Shown: positions 1 to 6,413 of the stretch, in pieces
Layout of the letters: every line of letters starts with the position of its first letter
How positions within the stretch are numbered: position 1 is the first letter of the stretch
DNA from: Nitrospirota bacterium
GTDB taxonomy: Bacteria; Nitrospirota; JAOUDF01
DNA length: 20,636 nt
NCBI GenBank assembly: GCA_029859385.1
Contig: JAOUDF010000021.1
Location: forward strand, 1 to 20,636
Direction of reading: 5' to 3'
The notes under the pieces: model-generated
Database searches by the model: none
Told to the model about the DNA's origin: nothing
What the model saw: the letters and a program-made list of their open reading frames with translations, nothing else
Translations under genes and position numbers: made by a program

Positions 1-621
1 AGGAACGTCAACAGGATCCGCAAGGCCCTCGGCGCCCAGCTGGCCCGCGAGACCGGAGTGGAGGCCGACCTGGTGATCCCGGTGCCCGACTCGGGCGTGC
101 CCGCGGCCCTGGGATATGCCGAAGAGGCGAAGATACCCTTCGACTTCGGCCTCATCCGGAACCACTACGTAGGCAGGACCTTCATTGAACCGCAACAATC
201 GATCCGCCACTTCGGCGTCAAGATCAAGCTCAACGCCGTCCGTGACCTTCTGGAAGGAAAGCGAGTGGTCGTGGTGGACGACTCCATCGTCCGGGGCACC
301 ACCAGCAAGAAGATCGTCAAGATGATCCGGGCCGCCGGTGCGAAAGAGGTGCACCTGCGCATCTCGTCGCCCCCCACATCGTTCCCGTGCTACTACGGCA
401 TCGATACCCCGTCGCGCCACGAACTCATCGCGTCGTCCCACTCGCTCAAGGAGATATGCAAGTACGTCACCGCCGATACCCTGGGCTACCTGAGCGTGGA
501 AGGGATGCTCAAAGTCATTCCCGATGCCCATACCGGCTTCTGCACCGCCTGCTTCGACGGCGAATACCCCATTGAATTCCCGTGGACAGAGGTGGAACAG
601 CCGGGATTGTTTGACCGGTAA
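1..621 (+). CDS. purF: Amidophosphoribosyltransferase, C-terminal part (5' end outside window)
   Basis: The frame is open from base 1, so only the last 206 residues are present. PurF makes 5-phosphoribosylamine from PRPP and glutamine, the first committed step of purine synthesis in the cytoplasm. The visible part is the phosphoribosyltransferase half. It has the PVPDSG stretch near visible residue 28 and the PRPP-binding loop VVVVDDSIVRGTT at about 89-101. Two features mark the Fe-S (Bacillus-type) enzyme: the Cys in SSPPTSFPCYYGID and the closing CTAC pair near the C-terminus, which match known [4Fe-4S] ligands of that group. The N-terminal Ntn glutaminase domain lies upstream and cannot be checked. 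The TAA stop shares its last A with the ATG of the next gene, suggesting co-translation with cbiX. Confidence 0.95.
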   Translation, partial: RNVNRIRKALGAQLARETGVEADLVIPVPDSGVPAALGYAEEAKIPFDFGLIRNHYVGRTFIEPQQSIRHFGVKIKLNAVRDLLEGKRVVVVDDSIVRGTTSKKIVKMIRAAGAKEVHLRISSPPTSFPCYYGIDTPSRHELIASSHSLKEICKYVTADTLGYLSVEGMLKVIPDAHTGFCTACFDGEYPIEFPWTEVEQPGLFDR

Positions 622-995
622 TGGCCATGAAGACCACAATAATCCTGATGGGCCACGGCAGCAGCGTAAAGGAAGCCAACGACGAAGTGGCGGCGGTAGC
701 CGGGCTTGTCGGGCGAATGGACGATCGGTACACGGTGAAGAGCTGCTTCCTTCAGCTGGCCCACCCGACCTTTATGGAAGCAGCTGAGGCAAGCGTAGCC
801 GAGGGAGTGGAGCGGATTATTTTGATACCATACTTTCTCGCGCTGGGTGCCCATGTGGCCCGGGACATCCCGCAGGAGGTAGAGGCAGCCAAGGCCCGAT
901 GGCCGCAAATTGAGTTTGTTGTGGGCAAGCCTTTGGGAGTGCACCACAAACTGGCAGAAATCGTACTTGAACGTGTAGCGGAGAACATCACATAA
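621..995 (+). CDS. cbiX: Single-domain CbiX-type sirohydrochlorin chelatase
   Basis: The product is 124 residues, the size of the short CbiX proteins thought to insert Co2+ (or a related metal) into sirohydrochlorin for corrin or siroheme synthesis. It opens with TTIILMGHGSS, the family N-terminus carrying one catalytic His (H12). The second metal-site His is in YFLALGAHVARDIP (H78). There is a single domain, about half the length of two-domain CbiX, so the active enzyme is presumably an oligomer. The start at 621 overlaps the purF stop by one base; a second in-frame ATG two codons later (627) is an equally possible start. The gene is followed by a palindromic repeat rather than a clear terminator. 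Family assignment is firm; the metal is inferred. Confidence 0.87.
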   Translation: MAMKTTIILMGHGSSVKEANDEVAAVAGLVGRMDDRYTVKSCFLQLAHPTFMEAAEASVAEGVERIILIPYFLALGAHVARDIPQEVEAAKARWPQIEFVVGKPLGVHHKLAEIVLERVAENIT

Positions 996-996
996 T

Positions 997-1057
997 CGTC
1001 ATTCCCGCGCAGGCGGGAATCCAGTCTTCTGGATGCCCGATTAAACCATTCGGGCAT
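997..1057. repeat. REP-like repeat of three consecutive hairpins
   Basis: Three palindromes follow one another directly. ATTCCCGC (1001-1008) pairs with GCGGGAAT (1013-1020) around a 4-base loop. TCCAG (1020-1024) pairs with CTGGA (1029-1033). ATGCCCGA (1033-1040) pairs with TCGGGCAT (1050-1057) around a 9-base loop. The opening, CGTCATTCCCGCG through GGCGGGAATCCAG, is the form of a palindromic repeat seen in many proteobacterial intergenic regions. It lies between cbiX and tyrS with no T-run after any hairpin, so it is a poor candidate for an intrinsic terminator. Confidence 0.72.
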
Positions 1058-1100
1058 AACAGCTTCATTTGGAAGAGAATGAATTGGGAGACCTCGCGTA

Positions 1101-2336
1101 GTGGCAATGCTAACATCACAATTATCCCCTGTAGAACAACTCGAATACCTCAGGCGCGGCGCTGTTGAAATCCTGGTCGAGGAGGAGCTTCTCAAGAAGC
1201 TGGAGAAATCGGCGAAGACCGGTGTACCCCTCAAGGTAAAGGCCGGCTTTGACCCCACCGCGCCGGACATCCACCTGGGCCACACCGTCCTCATCCAAAA
1301 GATGAAGCACTTTCAGGACCTGGGCCACGAGGTCTTCTTCCTCATCGGCGACTTCACCGGCATGATCGGCGACCCCACGGGCAAGTCCGAGACCCGCAAG
1401 GTGCTCACCAAGGAAGAGGTACTGGAAAACGCCCGTACCTACGAGCGGCAGATATTCAAGATCCTCGATCCCCAGCATACCCGCGTCGTCTTCAACAGCG
1501 CCTGGATGTCGAAGATGACCGCCGAGGAGATGATCCAGCTCTCGGCCCGCTACACCGTGGCGCGGATGCTGGAGCGGGAGGACTTCACCCAGCGGTTCCG
1601 CAGTCAGCGTCCCATCAGCATCCACGAGTTCCTCTACCCGCTGGTGCAGGGGTACGACTCGGTCATGCTCAAGGCCGACGTGGAACTGGGCGGCACCGAC
1701 CAGAAGTTCAACCTTCTCGTGGGACGTGACCTGCAGAAGGAGTGGGGACAGGAGCCGCAAGTGGTCATGATGATGCCGCTGCTCGAAGGCACCGACGGCG
1801 TCAACAAGATGAGCAAGAGCCTGAACAACTACATCGGCATCGACGAGGCGCCGAAAGAGATCTTCGGCAAGGTCATGTCGATCTCCGACGACCTGATGTT
1901 CCGCTACTACGAACTGCTTAGCGATCGGCCAATGGAAGAAGTGGCGCGGCTCAGGCAGGATGTGGCCTCCGGCGCGGCCCACCCCATGGAGGCGAAGAAG
2001 CTGCTCGGCATGGAGCTGGTGGCCCGCTTCCACGGAGAGGATGCGGCACAAAAAGCGCGGGCTGAATTCGAAGAGGTCTTCTCCAAGGGGCACATCCCCG
2101 ATGAGCTGGAAGAGGCCCGGCTCCCCTGGCCCGCCGAAGGGCTCACTATTCTTTCCGCCCTCGTATCGGCCGGACTGGCACCCAGCAATGCCGAGGCCAG
2201 GCGATTGTTGCAGCAGGGTGCAGTAAATGTGGATTCCGAGCGCGTCAGTGACCCGAAACATTTGCTGGCGGCGAAGGCCGAAGGGTATGTCTTCAAGGTG
2301 GGGAAGAAGCGGTTTATGAAACTGCGCCCGGAGTAA
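1101..2336 (+). CDS. tyrS: Tyrosyl-tRNA synthetase
   Basis: This 411-residue class I aminoacyl-tRNA synthetase attaches tyrosine to tRNA-Tyr in the cytoplasm. The class I signature HLGH is at residues 58-61 within KAGFDPTAPDIHLGHTV. The second signature KMSKS is at 236-240. The tyrosine/tRNA binding stretch ELGGTDQKFNLLVGRDLQ precedes it. The last ~70 residues (ARRLLQQGAVNVDSERVSDPKHLL...) form a C-terminal S4 RNA-binding domain, so the protein is full length. The start is a GTG at 1101, with GGGAG at 1086-1090 ten bases upstream; an ATG at 1107 is the alternative but is spaced less well. A weak hairpin (TGCAACG 2337-2343 with CGTTTTGCA 2350-2358) follows the stop. Confidence 0.96.
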   Translation: MAMLTSQLSPVEQLEYLRRGAVEILVEEELLKKLEKSAKTGVPLKVKAGFDPTAPDIHLGHTVLIQKMKHFQDLGHEVFFLIGDFTGMIGDPTGKSETRKVLTKEEVLENARTYERQIFKILDPQHTRVVFNSAWMSKMTAEEMIQLSARYTVARMLEREDFTQRFRSQRPISIHEFLYPLVQGYDSVMLKADVELGGTDQKFNLLVGRDLQKEWGQEPQVVMMMPLLEGTDGVNKMSKSLNNYIGIDEAPKEIFGKVMSISDDLMFRYYELLSDRPMEEVARLRQDVASGAAHPMEAKKLLGMELVARFHGEDAAQKARAEFEEVFSKGHIPDELEEARLPWPAEGLTILSALVSAGLAPSNAEARRLLQQGAVNVDSERVSDPKHLLAAKAEGYVFKVGKKRFMKLRPE

Positions 2337-2378
2337 TGCAACGGATTTTCGTTTTGCAACTCAATCTCCGTGCGCATC

Positions 2379-2407
2379 TTGACAAATATAAAATTTAATT
2401 TTATATT
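2379..2407 (+). promoter_or_regulatory. Strong sigma-70-type promoter of the AAA ATPase gene, probably leaderless
   Basis: A perfect -35 TTGACA (2379-2384) is followed by a 17-base spacer and the -10 TATATT (2402-2407, five of six consensus bases). The predicted transcription start, six to eight bases past the -10, falls at 2413-2415, on the ATG at 2414. No purine-rich Shine-Dalgarno sequence precedes that ATG. The transcript is therefore probably leaderless. Confidence 0.75.
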
Positions 2408-2408
2408 T
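2384..2408. repeat. Perfect 12-bp inverted repeat inside the ATPase promoter
   Basis: AAATATAAAATT (2384-2395) and AATTTTATATTT (2397-2408) are exact reverse complements around one central T (2396). The palindrome covers the whole spacer and the -10 box, where a repressor operator would sit. It is AT-only in an otherwise GC-rich region, so low complexity alone must be considered. Confidence 0.65.
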
Positions 2409-2413
2409 TCGTC

Positions 2414-3598
2414 ATGTATATCCAGCGACACCTTGCGCCCACGCTTGCAAAGGCCCTGCGTCAGTTTCCAGCCGTCCTCCTCACGGGACCGCGACAGGCG
2501 GGCAAAACCACCTTTCTGCTCCACGAGATGGGCAGCCGGTTTGACTATGTCAGCCTCGACGACCCGCTAGAGCGGCAGTTTGCCCTCTCCGACCCGAACG
2601 GCTTTCTGGACCGCTTTGCCGACAAACCGGTAATCCTCGACGAAATCCAGTACGCGCCCGACCTTCTCCCTTACTTGAAAATTCGCATCGACAAGAACCG
2701 CAAGCTCTACGGAAAGTGGCTCCTCACCGGCTCCCAGCAGTTTCATCTTATGAAGAATGTGAGCGAATCTCTTGCCGGGCGGGTGGGTATCCTGGAGCTG
2801 CTGCCGTTCACCGTGGACGAGCCGGGTGCGGGTACAACGTCTTTGGAAGAGGCTATCTGGAACGGCAGTTATCCCGAGCCTGCCTTGGCGCCCGACAAGC
2901 GAGACCTGTGGCTGCGCTCCTATATCCAGACATACATCGAAAGAGACGTCAGGCAGTTGCAGAATATCCATGATTTACGCACCTTCGAACTTTTCATTAA
3001 CATGGCGGCGGCGCGACACGGCCAGGTGTTCAATACGGCTGAACTATCGAGGGAATGCGGTGTCTCCTTGCCTACCATAAAGGCATGGGGCGGAGTGCTG
3101 GGAGCATCGTATCTTGGCTATCTGCTGCAACCGTGGTTCAAAAACTACGGCAAACGACTTTCGAAAACCCCAAAGTTCTATTTCCTTGACCCTGCCCTGC
3201 CCTGTTTTTTCACACGCCAGCCGGACGCTCCCTCTGCCCTCGCCGGGGCAATGGGTGGTGCGCTCTTTGAAGGGCTCATTGTCAGCGAGGCGGTGAAGGT
3301 ATTTGCAAGTCTTGGCAGAAAGGCCGACATATTCTACTGGCGCTCGCATGACGGCCTTGAGGTCGACCTTATCATTCAGGCCGGGGCCAAATTGTATCCT
3401 GTCGAGATAAAACTCACCGCAACACCGACGGTCAAACACCTGGAACCATTAGACCGATTTAGAAATATCGCGGGGAACGATGCCGCTGAAACCGGACTTC
3501 TTGTCTGCCGCGTTACGAAAGAAACCCCGCTCCCCTCCAGGAATAAGGCACTGCCCTGGCAAGAGTTTGCAGGTTGGCTCAGGGCTCTTTTACAATAG
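2414..3598 (+). CDS. AAA ATPase with DUF4143 / nuclease-like C-terminal domain
   Basis: This 394-residue protein belongs to the AAA_14-DUF4143 ATPases, a widespread accessory family whose biological role is not settled. The Walker A motif GPRQAGKTT is at 25-33. Walker B is in KPVILDEIQ at 71-79. The sensor-like strand LLTGSQQF is at 103-110. DUF4143 follows, with a helix-turn-helix-like stretch (FNTAELSRECGVSLPTIKAW) near 206-225. The C-terminus has E285 in LFEGLIVSE, D318 in GLEVDLII, and E331-x-K333 in YPVEIKLT, a spacing like the PD-(D/E)xK nuclease fold. The start MYIQRHL matches the usual family N-terminus. Neighbours are housekeeping genes; the private AT-rich promoter suggests an independently acquired single-gene unit. 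Family call is secure; function is unknown. Confidence 0.9.
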   Translation: MYIQRHLAPTLAKALRQFPAVLLTGPRQAGKTTFLLHEMGSRFDYVSLDDPLERQFALSDPNGFLDRFADKPVILDEIQYAPDLLPYLKIRIDKNRKLYGKWLLTGSQQFHLMKNVSESLAGRVGILELLPFTVDEPGAGTTSLEEAIWNGSYPEPALAPDKRDLWLRSYIQTYIERDVRQLQNIHDLRTFELFINMAAARHGQVFNTAELSRECGVSLPTIKAWGGVLGASYLGYLLQPWFKNYGKRLSKTPKFYFLDPALPCFFTRQPDAPSALAGAMGGALFEGLIVSEAVKVFASLGRKADIFYWRSHDGLEVDLIIQAGAKLYPVEIKLTATPTVKHLEPLDRFRNIAGNDAAETGLLVCRVTKETPLPSRNKALPWQEFAGWLRALLQ

Positions 3599-3636
3599 CA
3601 TTATCTTCGTAGAGTCATCTCTATGGACGATTTGCC

Positions 3637-3665
3637 TTGCTGCCCCTTTCACCTGCCTATATAAT
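3637..3665 (+). promoter_or_regulatory. Candidate promoter of the HEAT-like gene
   Basis: A perfect -10 TATAAT lies at 3660-3665. Seventeen bases upstream is TTGCTG (3637-3642), which keeps only the TTG half of the -35 consensus. The implied start near 3672 leaves a leader of about 17-23 bases before the candidate ATGs. Confidence 0.5.
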
Positions 3666-3688
3666 TCAAGCCTGTAACTCATTATGGA

Positions 3689-4108
3689 ATGATCATGACC
3701 GAGACAACTGAAAACACCGGCAACGAAAAACTCAATGCCCTGCTGACCCAGATTGATCAGCTCAATGCGTCAATTTTTGAGGCATCGCATGCCAAGGACT
3801 ACGACAAGGTCCGCGGGCTGATCGACGAACTGAGGGTAGTGGCGCTAAAGCTGGGCCGCATTGGCGGGAGCGAGGCAGCAACGCCGCTGGTCGCCATTCT
3901 GGCCGAGGCGGCCCAGGCATACGACGGCAGCGATTTTGAAGAGGCCTACAAGCTGCGGGAAACGGCCTTTGAGGCTCTCCGCCAGATAGGGCAGGATGCC
4001 ATTCCCGCCGTAAAGAAGGGGGCTTCCGACCGTCGCGTCGCGGTGAGAGAGACCTGCTTCCGGGCGCTGAAAGCTCTGGGCGTCAAACCGTGGTGGCAGT
4101 TCTGGTAA
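3689..4108 (+). CDS. Small HEAT-repeat-like protein
   Basis: The 139-residue product has no signal peptide or membrane segment, so it is probably cytoplasmic. Residues 10-60 look like a helical hairpin or short coiled coil (LLTQIDQLNASIFEASHAKDYDKVRGLIDELRVVALKLG). The C-terminal half reads as paired helices typical of HEAT repeats: AATPLVAILAEAAQAY, then KLRETAFEALRQIGQDAIPAVKKGASDRRVAVRETCFRALKALG. It ends in the aromatic tail KPWWQFW. Such repeats normally bind proteins; the partner here is unknown. ATG codons at 3689 and 3695 are in frame, and the second has a weak TGGA at 3685-3688 at suitable distance. The gene is a single unit converging on the fdhE end 47 bases away. Confidence 0.75.
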   Translation: MIMTETTENTGNEKLNALLTQIDQLNASIFEASHAKDYDKVRGLIDELRVVALKLGRIGGSEAATPLVAILAEAAQAYDGSDFEEAYKLRETAFEALRQIGQDAIPAVKKGASDRRVAVRETCFRALKALGVKPWWQFW

Positions 4109-4155
4109 AAGGCAACCGGGCTAACTTGCGCTACCTCCCTGTCCCCTATTTGCTC

Positions 4156-5022
4156 TCAACACTGTAGCCCCGGCGAATATCCCTCCCGGTCGGCAATGAA
4201 ATCGAGGTGAAGCGTAGCGGCTGATTCCAAAGGTAGGTAAACGGGCCGCTGCATCTTCTCGACGAGAATTGACTTGATATATCCACGACAGTTGCTGCAG
4301 ACATCGAGTCGGCAGTGTTCTTCCCCCGGGACCTGCATGACTCCCAGCATTTCTGGATCACTCATCCCGCAGTGTACACACCCAAGGCGGGGGTAAAACC
4401 ACTCAGTACGGCACTGGTCACAAAAGAGCCGTCGTCTTTCGTTCTCTCCCATTAAAATTGAGATAGCCGGTTTCGTACCGCAAACCGGACAACGACTCCC
4501 CTCCACCTCGCGGTCGATGATCTGCTCCTGAAACGGTTCCGCCATGCGTTGGTAATAAGGGCGCAGAATCAGAGGGATCAGGTACAGGAGAAGCGTCTTC
4601 TCTTCGTTAGTTATAGACAGTGCCTCAACCGCCTCATCAATCAACAGGGTTCTTAATGTTTCCTCGGTGATCTCCCCCTTTTTTATGCGAGACAGAAAGG
4701 TAAACGCGGATGCCTCACCGCTTTCGGCACAGGCCTCCAAAAGAGCGGGGAGCACACGGGGGACAAAGACAGCCGCCCGAGCGGCAACATCTTCGCTGGT
4801 CACCAGCGGGTCACCATAATCGAAAAAACTGTCCGACCTCTCTTTGACAACGATGTCGGCAGTGGAATGCGAGACAAAGGCCTCATCAACCCTCTGCAGG
4901 AGCTTTCCAAAGAGAGTAAGATAAGGTGCATAGGCCGGCTGCGCTTTGCCCACCGCTTCAATCATCCGGTTGATCCTTCCGCTATCCGCCGGCTCGGCAC
5001 TATTCAGTAGTCTTGTAGTCAT
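4156..5022 (-). CDS. fdhE: Formate dehydrogenase accessory protein FdhE
   Basis: FdhE is a cytoplasmic protein needed for assembly of respiratory formate dehydrogenases; in E. coli it is a rubredoxin-like iron protein interacting with the catalytic subunit. This 288-residue copy has the family's four C-terminal CxxC pairs at C178/C181, C201/C204, C215/C218 and C242/C245. The surrounding sequences (RCPVCGTKPAIS, LFCDQCRTEWFYPRLGCVHCG, VCSNCRGYIKSI) are typical. The N-terminal helical half is more variable, as usual. The ATG lies inside fdnI, giving a 23-base overlap, so translation is probably coupled to the operon. No convincing terminator is visible in the 47 bases to the convergent HEAT gene. 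Confidence 0.93.
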   Translation of the reverse strand: MTTRLLNSAEPADSGRINRMIEAVGKAQPAYAPYLTLFGKLLQRVDEAFVSHSTADIVVKERSDSFFDYGDPLVTSEDVAARAAVFVPRVLPALLEACAESGEASAFTFLSRIKKGEITEETLRTLLIDEAVEALSITNEEKTLLLYLIPLILRPYYQRMAEPFQEQIIDREVEGSRCPVCGTKPAISILMGENERRRLFCDQCRTEWFYPRLGCVHCGMSDPEMLGVMQVPGEEHCRLDVCSNCRGYIKSILVEKMQRPVYLPLESAATLHLDFIADREGYSPGLQC

Positions 5023-5617
5023 AGTATTTCCTGTGATGGTACTTCATCCACGCCTCTTCAACCATTCCGTCGCCCCACATGGAGCGGAAGCTGCCGGGGA
5101 CAAACCAGATGGCCATGTAGATATGCGCCAGCATCGTCGTCATAAGCCCCAGCGCCAGCAGGGCATGCAAGGGGTAAAGCCAGGCCATGAGCGCCTTGGG
5201 CAGTATTTTGGGGAACCAGATAAAAAGGCCCGTCACCGCCAGTAATAATCCCAGCGACATGGTGACACGGAAAAGGACTTTCTGCCCCCCGTTAAAGCGA
5301 CCCGACGGCGGCAGTTTGCCATGGGCACCCCTGGAGAAAAGCCCTCCTCCCTCTTTGAGCCAGGCGATGTCGTGCTCCTTGATCTTCATGCAACTCCGCC
5401 ACCGAAAAATAAAATAGAGGTTGCAACAGGCGAAGACGCTGCCCGCGACAAGATGAAGCCATTTGGCGATGAAAGGCCCTCCCATCACGGCCGTAAGAAA
5501 CGACAGGTCCTTGCTGAAGAGTCCCATGCCGGAGACCGCAAGAAGGATGAAGCAGATAGCCATCGTCATATGCGGAAACCGTTCATCGGGCCCGAAACGC
5601 TCGACTAATTTACTCAT
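5000..5617 (-). CDS. fdnI: Formate dehydrogenase cytochrome b subunit (gamma)
   Basis: This 205-residue integral membrane subunit carries two b hemes and passes electrons from the Fe-S subunit to the quinone pool. Four membrane segments fall at about 16-34, 50-72, 115-136 and 147-170. Candidate heme ligands H16, H55, H151 and H165 sit in the positions of the E. coli FdnI ligands, and the loop GRFNGGQK before the third segment is a family hallmark. The gene start overlaps the end of fdnH by eight bases (ATGAGTAA), and a purine-rich GGGGGAGGTGG lies just upstream. Its 3' end overlaps fdhE. The C-terminal tail WMKYHHRKYYDYK is unusually rich in tyrosine and histidine. Confidence 0.94.
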   Translation of the reverse strand: MSKLVERFGPDERFPHMTMAICFILLAVSGMGLFSKDLSFLTAVMGGPFIAKWLHLVAGSVFACCNLYFIFRWRSCMKIKEHDIAWLKEGGGLFSRGAHGKLPPSGRFNGGQKVLFRVTMSLGLLLAVTGLFIWFPKILPKALMAWLYPLHALLALGLMTTMLAHIYMAIWFVPGSFRSMWGDGMVEEAWMKYHHRKYYDYKTTE

Positions 5618-6410
5618 CTTCCACCTCCCCCTTCTCCTGACGGTAATCGTCCCGCCCCCTCATCGCCGCGTGGGCGATAAGTCCGACAATGGTTGCACCA
5701 AGGCCCAGGCCGGTGAGCGGCTTGACAACATCCTTCCAGACCACTACCGCATTGGTACTGGGCTCTTTGGGCAGGCCGTAGAACTCGGGCTTCTCCTTCA
5801 GTACGTAGATGACATTGGTCCCCTTGCCGCCATAGGCATCGATACCATAGGTCTGCACATTGGGGTAGCGCTCCTTCATCACTGCCACCCTTACCTTTGC
5901 CGCAGCCACCAGGTCGTCCCGCTTGCCGTAGGTAATGCACTCCGTAGGGCAGGCCTTGGAACAGGCCGTGGTGAGGCCATTTTCCACGCGAGACGGACAG
6001 AAGGTACACTTGGCCACGGTCTGCGACACCTCGTTGTACTTCGGGATATTGAAGGGACAGGCCACCATGCAGTACTTGCAGCCGATGCACTTCTTCTGGT
6101 CCACCGTCACATAACCGGTTGCCGACTGCTCCATGGCGCCCGGTACAGGGCAGGCCTTCACGCAGGGGGCATCGTTGCAGTGCATGCAGGCATGAGAGAG
6201 CATGTGCCAGTTCATCTGACCGCTGCGTTCCGTCACTTCCTGGAACTCGACCAGCCGCCATGTTGTAAAGGTTCGGTCGGGCAGGTTCTGATACGTCCCG
6301 CTGAAAGAGGTCTTGTCCATGGGCAGCTTGTTCCACTGTTTGCAGGCCACCATGCACGAACGGCAACCGATGCATTTGGTCACGTCGACGAGCATTCCCA
6401 TTTTGGCCAT
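5610..6410 (-). CDS. fdnH: Formate dehydrogenase iron-sulfur subunit (beta)
   Basis: This 266-residue electron-transfer subunit carries four [4Fe-4S] clusters that wire FdnG to FdnI. Cysteine groups are visible at C13/16/19/23, C75/78/83/87, C108/111/114/118 and C135/138/150/154, with a further Cys at 158. A single C-terminal membrane helix at about 228-250 (VVKPLTGLGLGATIVGLIAHA) anchors it, as in FdnH. It has no signal peptide of its own, as expected if it is co-exported with FdnG through Tat. The start lies three bases after the fdnG stop, with GGGGGTG as the ribosome site inside the fdnG end. Confidence 0.94.
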   Translation of the reverse strand: MAKMGMLVDVTKCIGCRSCMVACKQWNKLPMDKTSFSGTYQNLPDRTFTTWRLVEFQEVTERSGQMNWHMLSHACMHCNDAPCVKACPVPGAMEQSATGYVTVDQKKCIGCKYCMVACPFNIPKYNEVSQTVAKCTFCPSRVENGLTTACSKACPTECITYGKRDDLVAAAKVRVAVMKERYPNVQTYGIDAYGGKGTNVIYVLKEKPEFYGLPKEPSTNAVVVWKDVVKPLTGLGLGATIVGLIAHAAMRGRDDYRQEKGEVEDE

Positions 6411-6413
6411 GGC

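Noticed and set aside
1122..2261. A 379-codon open frame antisense to tyrS
   Set aside because: It is a codon-bias shadow of tyrS without family resemblance or ribosome site.
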